From Candidatus Sumerlaea chitinivorans (GTDB taxonomy: Bacteria > Sumerlaeota > Sumerlaeia > Sumerlaeales > Sumerlaeaceae), in NCBI GenBank assembly GCA_003290465.1, contig CP030759.1:2926572-2990571 (forward strand): a DNA stretch of 64,000 bases, given 5' to 3'. The position numbers were made by a program, and so were the translations under genes. Below, in pieces: positions 53,322 to 62,337 of the stretch; within the stretch, counting starts at the first letter, position 1, and each line of letters begins with the position of its first letter. The notes beneath the pieces are model-generated. The model was given only the letters and a program-made list of their open reading frames with translations, did not search any database and was not told the DNA's origin.

Positions 53322-53357
53322 CATGTGTCGTCGATTGTGCCGGTGCTTTAGGATAAA

Positions 53358-53385
53358 AAGCTTGTTTTGAGAATAAAACAGGCTT
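53358..53385. promoter_or_regulatory. Second inverted repeat upstream of the ROK repressor gene
   Basis: AAGCTTGTTTT and AAAACAGGCTT face each other across 6 bases with one mismatch in 11. It lies 106 bases before the ROK start. It could be a second operator or a hairpin in an opposing transcript. Confidence 0.4.
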
Positions 53386-53956
53386 GCTTTCCCATCCCTG
53401 CATGCCACCCTTCATATATGGTTATGCCCCTGAGCGTTTCCCTGCGTCAAAGAATTAGATTGGCCGGTTGCTTCCTCATTTTCTTCAGGCGACCCGTGGT
53501 AGAATAGCCGCAGCAACTCCCCACGACTTTCGGTAAGCCGATCACGAATTGCTGGGGCCGATGGGATTTCATCTCGAGATCGGCCTCGTCTGAGTTTGCT
53601 CCGCGATTGAATTAAAAGCGTCCCGCGGAAGCTTGAGAATTCTGCAAGCATCCGAAACGAATGGGAGTTGCCGAAGTGCTCTGCGAGGTGTTTTGCCCAC
53701 CTCATTTGCCTGCAATTCGGGTGGAGGCGTGCCGATCGTTCCCAAGTTCTCCCCTATGAGCGCGCGGATGATGGTGATCCCAGAAAGGAGAGGCATCGCC
53801 GGCGGCACCCCAAACCCGTAGCGGCTGGTGGAGGGCTATGTCCTGCACACAGCGCTACGGCGTCCGCTCCTGAGTGAACGAGCGCGAACAGGTCCTGCTC
53901 CGACCGACTCTGTTCCCGCTTGCGTAAATGGGATGCGATGCGGTATGTCGCGAGTC

Positions 53957-54490
53957 ATGAAAACTCAGTGGCTTCCCAAGAAAGTTCTGGGGATAGGGTG
54001 GGTGGCGCTTCTCCTGACCTCTGGATGCGTGCAGGAGAGCTTCACTTCCGATTCCGCAGGAAATGAAAACGCAAAACCGACTGCAGCTCCATCAGAGGCG
54101 GCCAAGGCGCAACCGGCTCGAGCGCCAAGCTCCCACGCTGATGAACGGGCTCAAGCGACAGCCCCAGCGAAGTTGGCGCAAGGCTCGGAGACACAGGCTA
54201 TGAGCAAGGAAGAGTATCTGGCGCGAATGAAGTCTGAGCTCTCGGAGTGGAATGACAAAATCGCAGCGTTCAAAACGCGGGCCGAGAAGGCGACGTCGGA
54301 AACGCGAGAACAACTCGGCGGGCTCATTGCCGAAATGGAGCGCAAGCGCGAGGCAGTTGTGCGGCGCTTAGCAGAGTACGAGGATTGGAAGTCCTCGGCA
54401 ACTCTCGCCCTCGAGGACATGAAAGAGGGCGTCGAGCGGGCGATGCGTGAATTGCGCGATGCGTACGAGAAAGCGAAATCCCGTTGGTAG
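53957..54490 (+). CDS. Lipoprotein with C-terminal coiled coil
   Basis: A 177-residue protein. The signal ends in the lipobox LLTSGC (Cys24). An Ala/Pro/Ser-rich linker follows to about residue 85, then a strongly charged helical region to the end (ELSEWNDKIAAFKTRAEKAT, AEMERKREAVVRRLAEYEDW) that looks like a coiled coil. I do not recognise a specific family. It may link the outer membrane to another layer or partner. The ATG at 53957 is chosen because the signal peptide starts there; an ATG at 53945 is possible. The ribosome-binding site is weak. Confidence 0.75.
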   Translation: MKTQWLPKKVLGIGWVALLLTSGCVQESFTSDSAGNENAKPTAAPSEAAKAQPARAPSSHADERAQATAPAKLAQGSETQAMSKEEYLARMKSELSEWNDKIAAFKTRAEKATSETREQLGGLIAEMERKREAVVRRLAEYEDWKSSATLALEDMKEGVERAMRELRDAYEKAKSRW

Positions 54491-54516
54491 GGCCAAACAA
54501 TTCGCGCGAGAGGCAA

Positions 54517-56700
54517 TTATTGAGGGCTTTCCGGTGTGAGAACGACTAACCACGCGTCCGCGGCAATGTAGAGCTCATCTTTGCCGTCTGCATCCAGATC
54601 CGTCGCCGCAAGCGCACGGATGTAGTTACTTGTTGATCCAATCTCCGCTCCACCCGAGATATCCAACTTCCCTCGCCAGCGGATTTGTCCGCGTTCGTCG
54701 AAGTCTGCGAGCGTCCCATGAGCTGTCACTGCCAGATAATGGACTGCGGGCAGTCGCTTCGGTGACTGGAACGCTGAGGTGCCGGCGGCGGCACCAAAGA
54801 CACGTGGGGTTTGAGCTCCAAGCTCCACGATGCCGGTCCAGAGCGTCTTGCCGTCGGCATCGAATCCTCTCATGAGCAGATCTTCGCCCGTGGTCACGAT
54901 TGCAACGAGGTCGGGCGCTTGCCATCCCATAAGTTGTGAAGTTGCGATGGCCCGATGGGCGGCTGCCCCGCGCATCGGTTTTGCAAAAGCGATGACTGTA
55001 CCCTCCGCCTGCCATTTTGCCCGCAACGAACCGCTTGTTTCGTAAACTAGAATTTCAGGGGTACGAAGAGCGTTGGCGGCAATGAACTCGGGTGCTGCTC
55101 CCTCAGGGAATTCGGCGGATGCCGACAAGTCTGTGATCCCCGGAACTCGGCAGTTCATGTAGGCCACCATCCCATCCTCCCGAAGAAACATTGCTCCGAG
55201 CTTTGTTCCAGCGATGAGGCGGATTCCTCGCGTGGGCTCGGCGGAGGGCAAGGCGAGGAGGCTGGTAAGCGGGTTGTGGTACTGCTGGGTCCGGACGACT
55301 TTACCCTGCGAGTCAAAAACGCGAAGCAAGGGGCGTCCCTCGGTGCTCACAGCAAGTTGTTCCTGCTTATTGGACTCAAAGGGGACAAGGAGGTCCGGGG
55401 CTGGCGTGATCTGGGCAAACTTTGAGCGTTCGCCACGTGCGTCCACGCGCCAGAGCTCCCCGTTAGCGCAAGCCACCACCACGCCTGTGGTTGCATTGGA
55501 AGCGGCCCGCGGGCCTTGGGAATCCTCTGGACCCGCGATGCCGACGGCTCCCCTGCTTATCCCGATGATCCTCGTAGAAAAGGGCAGCACACGGGCCACG
55601 CGCCAACCTCGCCCCATGGAAGTGGTGAGGGTAATGGTCGTATTTGAGGGATTGCTCGACGCCGCAGCACGAAGTAACCGGACAAGGAATGGTTCACTCG
55701 GTTCGCGCTCTCGAACTCCCACCTGCTCGTCTTGAAATTCGGTCGCGGAAGGAGAAGGCGTGGCATTGAAAAGGCTTTGAAGTTTTGGGGACAGTGGGGC
55801 CGTGGTGAGTGTCTCAAAAGTTGCCACACGCATTTCCGCGACTTGCGCTCCGGCGAAAGAGCCGAAGAATTGGCCGCGCCCATCTATCCCCCGTGTGACG
55901 GAGACTTTGCGTGGCAGATAGGTCTCCGCGTCCACCCACGTCACGACCATGAGCTCGGGTTCTTTTTGAAGAAACCGAATCCGGTAGCATGGAGTTCCAG
56001 CCACTTGCTCGACGCCGTCGTAGAAGTACTCGACCACATGCGCATGAAGCCATTCCAATGGGTGGGCACTCAGCAGCAGACCGCCAATTCCGGAGTTGGA
56101 GAGGGCTTCCGTAAAATCTTCGATGATCTCTCCTTCAAACTCTTCCTCAGCGAAGCAGCTCAGAGAGGGAGGTTGGGGAATTTGCCGGTAGCGAATGGTG
56201 GGTCCCGGTTTCTCTGAACCCAACGGATAGTCTCGCTTCTCCATAAGGACCGTCTTGCCATCGGCCACAAAGCGGGCGATTGTTTCTGTCGTCGTTGGCA
56301 TGGAGAAAACGAGAGCCATGCGGCGAGGACGCTCAAATGCGAGTTCCATGCGGAGCGTCAGAGCCCGTTCCCCAAGCCCCGGAACTTTGCCAGCGTGGAG
56401 GAAGGTTCCGTGGCCGGCGAGTGTGCGGACGTTGGCCACCGCCCGCGCCGTCTGCTCCAAAATATGCATGATTCCTGCAGAAGTTTGTTCGTCTTCCATT
56501 GCACTTGCAGGACGAAGCTTTTGAGCCAGTGGCGCGGTGGATTCTCTTTGAGGCGCCTGGGTGGGGAAAACCTGAGTGGGCAGCACCAGCTTGGCTGTGG
56601 CGGCTGTTACTGCGAAAGTCACAAAAATCGCCAGCCCAAGGCACATTCTCCAGCGATGGAGGGCCTTCCAAACAGTCTCTTGAAGCCGACAAAATGCCAT
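54517..56700 (-). CDS. Membrane-anchored LolA-like domain fused to a beta-propeller-like domain
   Basis: A 727-residue protein. The ATG at 56700 has AAGGG 9 bases upstream, better than the ATG three codons earlier. A hydrophobic segment near 15-37 anchors or exports it. Residues about 70-290 resemble the LolA/LppX lipoprotein-carrier fold (LRMELAFERPRRMALVF, VADGKTVLMEKRDYPL, YRIRFLQKEPELMVVTWVDAETYLPRKV). From about 370, repeated blades such as GVVVACANGELWRVDARGE and LLMRGFDADGKTLWTGIVEL suggest a beta-propeller, ending in an FG-GAP-like ATDLDADGKDELYIAAD. It probably works in the periplasm, perhaps binding lipid or protein; the function is unknown. Confidence 0.72.
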   Translation of the reverse strand: MAFCRLQETVWKALHRWRMCLGLAIFVTFAVTAATAKLVLPTQVFPTQAPQRESTAPLAQKLRPASAMEDEQTSAGIMHILEQTARAVANVRTLAGHGTFLHAGKVPGLGERALTLRMELAFERPRRMALVFSMPTTTETIARFVADGKTVLMEKRDYPLGSEKPGPTIRYRQIPQPPSLSCFAEEEFEGEIIEDFTEALSNSGIGGLLLSAHPLEWLHAHVVEYFYDGVEQVAGTPCYRIRFLQKEPELMVVTWVDAETYLPRKVSVTRGIDGRGQFFGSFAGAQVAEMRVATFETLTTAPLSPKLQSLFNATPSPSATEFQDEQVGVREREPSEPFLVRLLRAAASSNPSNTTITLTTSMGRGWRVARVLPFSTRIIGISRGAVGIAGPEDSQGPRAASNATTGVVVACANGELWRVDARGERSKFAQITPAPDLLVPFESNKQEQLAVSTEGRPLLRVFDSQGKVVRTQQYHNPLTSLLALPSAEPTRGIRLIAGTKLGAMFLREDGMVAYMNCRVPGITDLSASAEFPEGAAPEFIAANALRTPEILVYETSGSLRAKWQAEGTVIAFAKPMRGAAAHRAIATSQLMGWQAPDLVAIVTTGEDLLMRGFDADGKTLWTGIVELGAQTPRVFGAAAGTSAFQSPKRLPAVHYLAVTAHGTLADFDERGQIRWRGKLDISGGAEIGSTSNYIRALAATDLDADGKDELYIAADAWLVVLTPESPQ

Positions 56701-56735
56701 TGGATGCATCCCTTGTTCGACGGTATGCGCTGGTT

Positions 56736-58472
56736 CTATCCTTCAGAAGCAATCCGCTTATGGACACATTCACCAGAAACGTACGTTTCGTAGGGGATGA
56801 CGTTGCGGAGCTCTTTCGGTGGGATGGTAAACGGGTCTTCTTCCAGAACTACGAAATCGGCGTACTTCCCAACCTCAAGGGAACCTGTCACGTGGAGCTT
56901 TCCCACAGCTCGGGCAGGGCCGAGTGTGTAGGCAGCCAAAGCATCCTCGAGTGGGATTAGTTCTTCGCGGTACCACGGGGTGGTGCGCTCGTTGCAGAGA
57001 TCCAAGCGAGTCGTTGCGGCGTATAGGCCAAACCATGGATTGATGGGCTCGACAGGGGCGTCCGAGCCGAAAGCAAGCAGGCAACCGCAGCGCGATAAGG
57101 TGTGGAAAGCGTAGGCACGACGCGCTCGCTTTCCCCAGTACTCATCCGCGGCTTTCCAATCCGCGCAAAGATGCACTGGCTGCATGCTCGCCACGGGTCT
57201 CACTTCCCGCAGCAATTCCAAATCGCATTCGGCGTAGAGTTGGAGGTGTTCAATTCGATTCCGCACCAATGGTTGGGTTCCTACAGCACCGTTTGTTCCG
57301 ACCTCCACGGCAGAAGCGGCAAATGCCCGGAGTACTTGGCCAACCGCAAGGTCGCCAATGGCATGGATAGCAACGGGCAAGCCTGCGCGATTTGCTTGGA
57401 TCGTCACGCGCAGCAGCTCCGGATAGTCCGTTACTACGACGCCAGAGTTGTGCGGTTCGCCCTCGTACGCGTCGTACATCAATGCGGTGCGGCCGCCCAG
57501 GGATCCATCTGCAAATACTTTGATTCCCGCAAGGAACAACCAGTCGTCCCCCATCCCATGGCGTAAGCGAAGCGAAGCAATTTCTGGCAAGGCTTGGACT
57601 GGCGCGAGAAACGCCGTCCGAAGCCGCAGAAGTCCCGTGGCACGTGCTCGCAAATAAAAATCCCACGCCTCGAGGTCTTCGGGTGTGTGAATGGCTGTGA
57701 TGCCCAAGGCGTGCGCCTTTGCCTGGGCTTTGAGAAATGCGTTCCGCCGGACACTTTCCGTGGGTGTCGGAATGTGGCGTTCCACAAGGTAGATAGCATT
57801 TTCCTTCAAGACTCCGGTGAGGAACGGCACGCCGTTTCGCATCTCTCGGCCAATTTCGCCGCCCGGCGGATCGGGTGTGGCGGGCGTAATCCCAGCCCGA
57901 GCAAGTGCTGCCGAGTTCACCCAAGCGAGATGACCACATTTTGAAGTCGCGTACACAGGCCGGTGGGGAAAGACTGCGTCGAGTGATTCTTTTGAGGGAA
58001 GGCGCCCGCCGGGCCACTCGTTGTGGGACCAGCCAAAGGCAACCAACCACTCCTCTCCTTCAGGTGTTGCCTCTTGTCGAAGGATTGCGAGTGCTTCTTC
58101 CTCAGAACGCGCGGACGTTAGGTCCGGGCGAGAAGCAAACATCGCCCATTGCAAGAAATGGACGTGGGCATCCGCCAGCCCCGGTAGAACGGTCCGTTTT
58201 TCCAGATCGATGAACTCGATCTCCGATTCCCACGCTCGCCGTTGAGCTGCAAAGCCCGCTTCGCGAAAGTCCAAACCAAGCGGCGCGCGGCTCTCAGCGC
58301 AGAACCAGATGCGCTCGCCTGCCACAAGCATGTGCGGAACCACGGAGCGCCGCCGGTCCATCGTGCGGATGCGACCATTATAGAAATACTTCAGAGGTAA
58401 CGACGTTGGTCGGCCTGCGGTTTCACCCGAAAGAAGCGAAGAAAGTGTGGTTGCGCCACTCACGCCTATCAT
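56736..58472 (-). CDS. YtcJ-type amidohydrolase
   Basis: A 578-residue metal-dependent hydrolase of the amidohydro_3 family. ADAHVHFLQW (the HxH motif), KVFADGSLGGRTA (the usual metal or Lys region), AIHAIGD (His), EHLQLY (His) and GSDAPVEP (Asp) are all in the usual order, and PGLADAHVHF follows the small N-terminal beta domain. The usual substrates are exocyclic amides, N-acyl or imidazolone-type compounds; specificity is not readable here. The start is uncertain: the ATG at 58472 fits best but has only a poorly spaced GGAG, and the frame continues upstream to 58574. It lies about 35 bases upstream of the LolA-like gene on the same strand, possibly an operon. Confidence 0.87.
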   Translation of the reverse strand: MIGVSGATTLSSLLSGETAGRPTSLPLKYFYNGRIRTMDRRRSVVPHMLVAGERIWFCAESRAPLGLDFREAGFAAQRRAWESEIEFIDLEKRTVLPGLADAHVHFLQWAMFASRPDLTSARSEEEALAILRQEATPEGEEWLVAFGWSHNEWPGGRLPSKESLDAVFPHRPVYATSKCGHLAWVNSAALARAGITPATPDPPGGEIGREMRNGVPFLTGVLKENAIYLVERHIPTPTESVRRNAFLKAQAKAHALGITAIHTPEDLEAWDFYLRARATGLLRLRTAFLAPVQALPEIASLRLRHGMGDDWLFLAGIKVFADGSLGGRTALMYDAYEGEPHNSGVVVTDYPELLRVTIQANRAGLPVAIHAIGDLAVGQVLRAFAASAVEVGTNGAVGTQPLVRNRIEHLQLYAECDLELLREVRPVASMQPVHLCADWKAADEYWGKRARRAYAFHTLSRCGCLLAFGSDAPVEPINPWFGLYAATTRLDLCNERTTPWYREELIPLEDALAAYTLGPARAVGKLHVTGSLEVGKYADFVVLEEDPFTIPPKELRNVIPYETYVSGECVHKRIASEG

Positions 58473-58895
58473 TTCTCCGAGGCGTTCGCGAAAGGCAAGG
58501 AAAAGCAGAGAACGCTGCTCGGTTTGCGTCGCCGACACGCAAAGACACGTCCACTTCGTTCGTTGTGCCATCAACGTTGCGTGGTGTGGAACGATCTCAC
58601 GTAAGAGTTACCCCCTTTAGGAGCAGCCTGGGGGAGAAAGTGTGTTTCCGGGAATGGGGATGCTGGATGCGGTTGGGTCGTACCGTGGACGAGGGAACAG
58701 TGGGGTTCAGCGGGACTTCGGGTCCGAATTGGATTACGAGGTGTCCGCGTTTTGGCGCTTTACGTCGTCCATTGGGGCAGAGCTTTGGTCAAAACTCTGA
58801 GTTTCAAGAGTCGCAGACGGACTTGCCGATTTTCCAGCGTGTTCGCCTAACCACAAGTTTACCAAAAAATCGTGAGACGTGAGCGTACAAAAAAA
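58473..58895. other. Intergenic region before tRNA-Ser
   Basis: About 420 bases (the first 100 may belong to the amidohydrolase if its start is further upstream). No supported gene, repeat or RNA other than the tRNA that follows. A run of seven T just past the tRNA-Ser CCA end, on its own strand, may act as its terminator. Confidence 0.45.
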
Positions 58896-58989
58896 TGGCG
58901 GAGAGGCAGGGATTCGAACCCTGGATACCCGGCTTAACGGGTATACTCGCTTTCGAGGCGAGCTCCTTCAACCACTCGGACACCTCTCC
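58896..58989 (-). tRNA. tRNA-Ser (anticodon CGA)
   Basis: A 94-base class II tRNA on the minus strand. The acceptor stem GGAGAGG/CCTCTCC is perfect. The anticodon stem CTCGC/GCGAG encloses CTCGAAA, so the anticodon is CGA. A long variable arm (TATACCCG...CGGGTATC) marks it as Ser. T loop GGTTCGAATCC, discriminator G and encoded CCA are present. Confidence 0.96.
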
Positions 58990-59238
58990 GTCTGTGGCTC
59001 GTCACACGTGCCAATCTCGCATCGCTCTGCGATAGGGTGGCGCTCACATCATTTTTTTCAGGTAAAGGCCGATCGGCACTGCGTGGAAACTATACCTTGG
59101 AGCGTGAAAAATTTTCGACGTTTATGCCTTTCGCCAACAACCCCTCATTCTCTTCCCCGCCACGTTGCAGTCAGTGGTCACTCAAAAAGTGTAGGCGCGG
59201 CATGTGGTGAGGTTGGTCCTCTTTAAGGGAGGGCGTCG

Positions 59239-60474
59239 TCAGCATTGAGTCCCTTTCGGTGGGGCGGGACCCTGCTGCGCCAGCCTTTCAAACTCACGCA
59301 TGCAGACATAGAAAGCGCGAGGCAAGTGGTAGCATCCCTTCCACTTGCCGCCCTTCAGATTGTTCACGCGGTGCCCTTCGCGGTGCAAGTACCCGAACCA
59401 CTCACCGAATTCCGGGTCCGGGAAGTGGCTCCACGTATACTCGTGGACGCGCTTATACCATTCCCAAGCGCGCTGGCGCGTTTTTTCATCTGGTGCCAGA
59501 CGGATTGCTTTCGCGAGCGCCACAAGGGCCTCCGCGTGCACCCACCAAAGTTTTTGGTCCCACTCGAGTTGCAGGGGCGGCTTGCCTTTCGCGTCCATGA
59601 AATAGTAGATCCCGCCGTACGCAACATCCCACCCAAACTCGAGGACATTGAACGTGACTTCAATTGCGCGCCGGATGAGGGCCCAGTCGTTGCGGCGCTC
59701 CCCGATCGCCATCATGAACCACATGCCTTCAAGGCCGTGGCCCGGGTTGATCAGGCGGCCCTCAAACGTGTCGGGGTGGGAGCGATCGGGCGCTACGTGC
59801 TCGAAGACAATGCCCCGCTCGGCATCGACGAAGTTATTCATCAGGGTGTCCACGCACTCACTGATGGTTCGCTCAACAGTCTCAGCGGGAAGCAATGGCT
59901 CCATCTCGAGGACGAGATTCGATAAGATCATCGGAAGTGTGTACGAGATCATCGGGCGGGTTCCGGGGACGATCTTCGAGAAGCGCCCCTTGGGATTCGC
60001 GCGGCGCGTGAGAATCACCTCCCATGCTTGACGCGCAATCGTAGCCGCCTCGTCGCTACCCGTGGCGAGAGCATACTGCGCGAATGCCATGGCGCCAAAG
60101 CATTCAGAAAAGATGTTGTAGGGCTGGACCAATGGGCGGCCGTCGCGCGTGAGGGAAAAGTACCAGTGACCGTTCTCATCGCGCACATGTCGCCGCAAAA
60201 ACTCCGCGCCAAGGCGCGCGATCTCGAGCCACTCATCCCGCTTCTCGAAGCGATTGTAGAGCATGGAGAAAGTCCAGACTTGGCGCGCTTGCAGCCACGT
60301 GAACTTGTCCGTATCGTACACCCTTCCATCGCGCTCGAGGCACGTGAAATAGCCCCCACACTCATGGTCGGGCGAATAGCGTATCCAGAAGGCCAAAATC
60401 TCGTCTAAGAGAGCGCGGCGGTATTCTTCGGCTAACCGCATTGCGCGCTGGCTGATCACCGGTTCAATGGACAT
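59239..60474 (-). CDS. N-acylglucosamine 2-epimerase family protein
   Basis: A 411-residue cytoplasmic protein of the AGE/RnBP family, all alpha/alpha-barrel. [19 protein letters not shown] near residue 58, [14 protein letters not shown] near 242, [13 protein letters not shown] near 310 and the final [10 protein letters not shown] are the conserved blocks, with the catalytic histidines in the second and third. Members epimerise N-acetylglucosamine and N-acetylmannosamine, or act on cellobiose or mannose. It could feed amino sugars to or from the nagB route; this is inferred. ATG at 60474 with GGGGAG about 6 bases upstream. It is a single gene between tRNA-Ser and the divergent xdhC-like gene. 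Confidence 0.93.
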   Translation of the reverse strand: MSIEPVISQRAMRLAEEYRRALLDEILAFWIRYSPDHECGGYFTCLERDGRVYDTDKFTWLQARQVWTFSMLYNRFEKRDEWLEIARLGAEFLRRHVRDENGHWYFSLTRDGRPLVQPYNIFSECFGAMAFAQYALATGSDEAATIARQAWEVILTRRANPKGRFSKIVPGTRPMISYTLPMILSNLVLEMEPLLPAETVERTISECVDTLMNNFVDAERGIVFEHVAPDRSHPDTFEGRLINPGHGLEGMWFMMAIGERRNDWALIRRAIEVTFNVLEFGWDVAYGGIYYFMDAKGKPPLQLEWDQKLWWVHAEALVALAKAIRLAPDEKTRQRAWEWYKRVHEYTWSHFPDPEFGEWFGYLHREGHRVNNLKGGKWKGCYHLPRAFYVCMREFERLAQQGPAPPKGTQC

Positions 60475-60739
60475 AAAGGCTCCCCGAACTCTGCATCTCC
60501 CCTCCAGACGTTACACGTAGAAATGCTAAAGTAAATCGTAACCCGCTGGCGCGAAGGGGGTGCCCCCTCCGCGCTCTCGCTTGGCCCCTATGCCGAAGGT
60601 TGGAAAGGTCCATCCTTCGACATAACGCAATCTACAGCACCTTGCAAAATCACCAAATGCAACGTTTTCTTTTTGTCCTTTGCTGCGCGAGGAGCTATTC
60701 TTGACTTACCGCAGGGCTTTGTTGAGGTAATACAGAGTT

Positions 60740-61561
60740 ATGGCTTCGAATGTGTATGAAGCAATTGCTGAATTGCTGCGCAGCGGCAAAAAGGGCGCAC
60801 TCATTACGCTGATCGAGACCATCGGGAGTACCCCGCGCAAGGCTGGCGCCAAGATGTTGGTCACCGAAGACGGTCGCCTCGTGGGGACGGTTGGAGGCGG
60901 CTGCGTGGAGGCGGATTTGGTAGCCTATGCCCGCCAAGCAATGCGCGAAGGAAAACTCCTCGTACGCGAAGTCGACCTTACTGCAAAATCCCGGGATGAA
61001 AACGATATGCTTTGCGGGGGTAAAATGAAAGCACTCATCGAACCGATCCGCCCGGAAGAAAAGGTCATTATCTTCGGGGGCGGCCACATTTCGCGCGCCC
61101 TTCACGAAGTTTTGGCCTTGCTCGAGTTTCAAATCACAGTCACAGATGACCGCCCGCAATTTGCCAATCCAGAGCGGTTCCCAAAGGCGCAAAACATCAT
61201 TGCGGCACCCTTTGAGGAGCAGTTTAGCCGCCTCAACGTGGACCCCACGACCGCCATTATCATCGTTACCCGCGGCCATTCGTATGATGAATACTGCATG
61301 GAAGAGGCATTGAAGACAAACGCGGGGTTCATCGCTCTGGTGGGCAGCCGCACGAAGTATGCGGTTTTCCGGAAGAACCTGCGCGAGAAAGGATTCACTG
61401 ACGAACAGCTCAACCGCGTTCTATGCCCGGCTGGGCTTGCAATCGGCGCCGAGACCCCCGAAGAGATCGCGGTTTCGATTGCTGCTCAGCTTGTGGCGTG
61501 GCGTCGGACGGGGCAACCTTCCTGTGCGCCGGAGTCGCGCAAGCCAGCAGCATCGAGCTAA
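60740..61561 (+). CDS. XdhC/CoxI family protein
   Basis: A 273-residue protein. VGTVGGGCVEADLVAYARQAM near residue 50 is the XdhC domain with its conserved Cys, and VIIFGGGHISRALHEVL near 110 begins the C-terminal Rossmann domain (VTDDRPQFANPERF, ALVGSRTKYAVFRKNL). XdhC-type proteins bring the sulfurated molybdenum cofactor to hydroxylases such as xanthine dehydrogenase or CO dehydrogenase. The next gene, mogA-like, also concerns molybdenum cofactor, so the pair fits one pathway. No molybdoenzyme is in the window. ATG start with GAGGT about 13 bases upstream. Confidence 0.9.
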   Translation: MASNVYEAIAELLRSGKKGALITLIETIGSTPRKAGAKMLVTEDGRLVGTVGGGCVEADLVAYARQAMREGKLLVREVDLTAKSRDENDMLCGGKMKALIEPIRPEEKVIIFGGGHISRALHEVLALLEFQITVTDDRPQFANPERFPKAQNIIAAPFEEQFSRLNVDPTTAIIIVTRGHSYDEYCMEEALKTNAGFIALVGSRTKYAVFRKNLREKGFTDEQLNRVLCPAGLAIGAETPEEIAVSIAAQLVAWRRTGQPSCAPESRKPAASS

Positions 61562-61667
61562 GGGACAACTTGGGGTTGGCGACAGTTGGCGAGAGTTTTT
61601 CCCAAATGCGACGGCCACATCCGCGAACACGTCGCATCCGGTCAGCGACAGCGAGGTGATAAGACAC

Positions 61668-62204
61668 ATGACAGACGGTTCAGCATTTACCGCGGCCACG
61701 ATCACGCTCAGTGATTTGGCTGCCGTTGGAAAGCGCGAAGATACCAGCGGTGTACTCCTGCGCGAGTTGCTCGCGGGCTTGGGTGCACGGTTGCTGCCCC
61801 ACATCGTTTTGCCCGATGACCGAGAGGCGCTTCGTGCGAAACTGATCGAGTTGGCCGATCAGGCGGATGTTATCCTGACGACGGGCGGGACCGGCATTGC
61901 GCCTCGCGACGTGACGCCGGAAGCAACGCTGGACGTCGTCGAGCGGCGCTTGCCGGGTGTGGAAGCCGCGCTTCACCTTGCGGGCCGAGAGAAGGTGCCG
62001 ACCGCAATCCTTTCGCGCGGTGTGGCAGGAGTGCGGGGGAGGTGCCTAATTGTGAACCTTCCGGGAAGTCCAGGCGGTGTGCGCGACGGTATGGGGGTGT
62101 TGGCGCCCATTCTTACGCATGCAGTTCGTCTGCTGCGAGGCGAAGTACGCGATTGCCAAGGGGAATTTCGCGCGATGCGAGAAGCGACCGATGCCTCGGG
62201 CTGA
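61668..62204 (+). CDS. Molybdopterin adenylyltransferase-like protein (MogA/MoaB)
   Basis: A 178-residue protein. TTGGTGIAPRDVTPEAT and a late LPGSPGGVRDGM are the molybdopterin-binding motifs of the MogA/MoaB/CinA family. Length fits MogA or MoaB rather than MoeA. It would adenylylate molybdopterin before metal insertion. The ATG at 61668 with GAGGTGAT 8 bases upstream is well supported; the frame is open further upstream, over the end of the xdhC-like gene, but that part reads as nonsense. It lies 106 bases after the XdhC-like gene. Confidence 0.9.
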   Translation: MTDGSAFTAATITLSDLAAVGKREDTSGVLLRELLAGLGARLLPHIVLPDDREALRAKLIELADQADVILTTGGTGIAPRDVTPEATLDVVERRLPGVEAALHLAGREKVPTAILSRGVAGVRGRCLIVNLPGSPGGVRDGMGVLAPILTHAVRLLRGEVRDCQGEFRAMREATDASG

Positions 62205-62337
62205 GTTCGCTTCTTGCGGAGCAATTGCCCGTTCCTGAAAAGTTACGCGTCGCCGCCGGGTTGCTCTCAATTCCACGGCGGCCTTCGCTGTGGTCGGCTC
62301 TCCCACATTCAGCCCCGCCAATCCCCTTCGCCTGAGA

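Larger units (their letters stand above)
53253..53956. other. Divergent region between ROK and lipoprotein genes
   Basis: About 700 bases. The left 150 bases next to the ROK gene are AT-rich and contain two inverted repeats that may be operators. The rest has no supported gene; short frames here lack motifs, and those on the minus strand end in Arg/Ser-rich translation. Confidence 0.45.

Noticed and set aside
53412-53705. A 97-codon minus-strand frame upstream of the ROK gene
   Set aside because: Arg/Ser-rich translation, no motif, and no clear ribosome-binding site.
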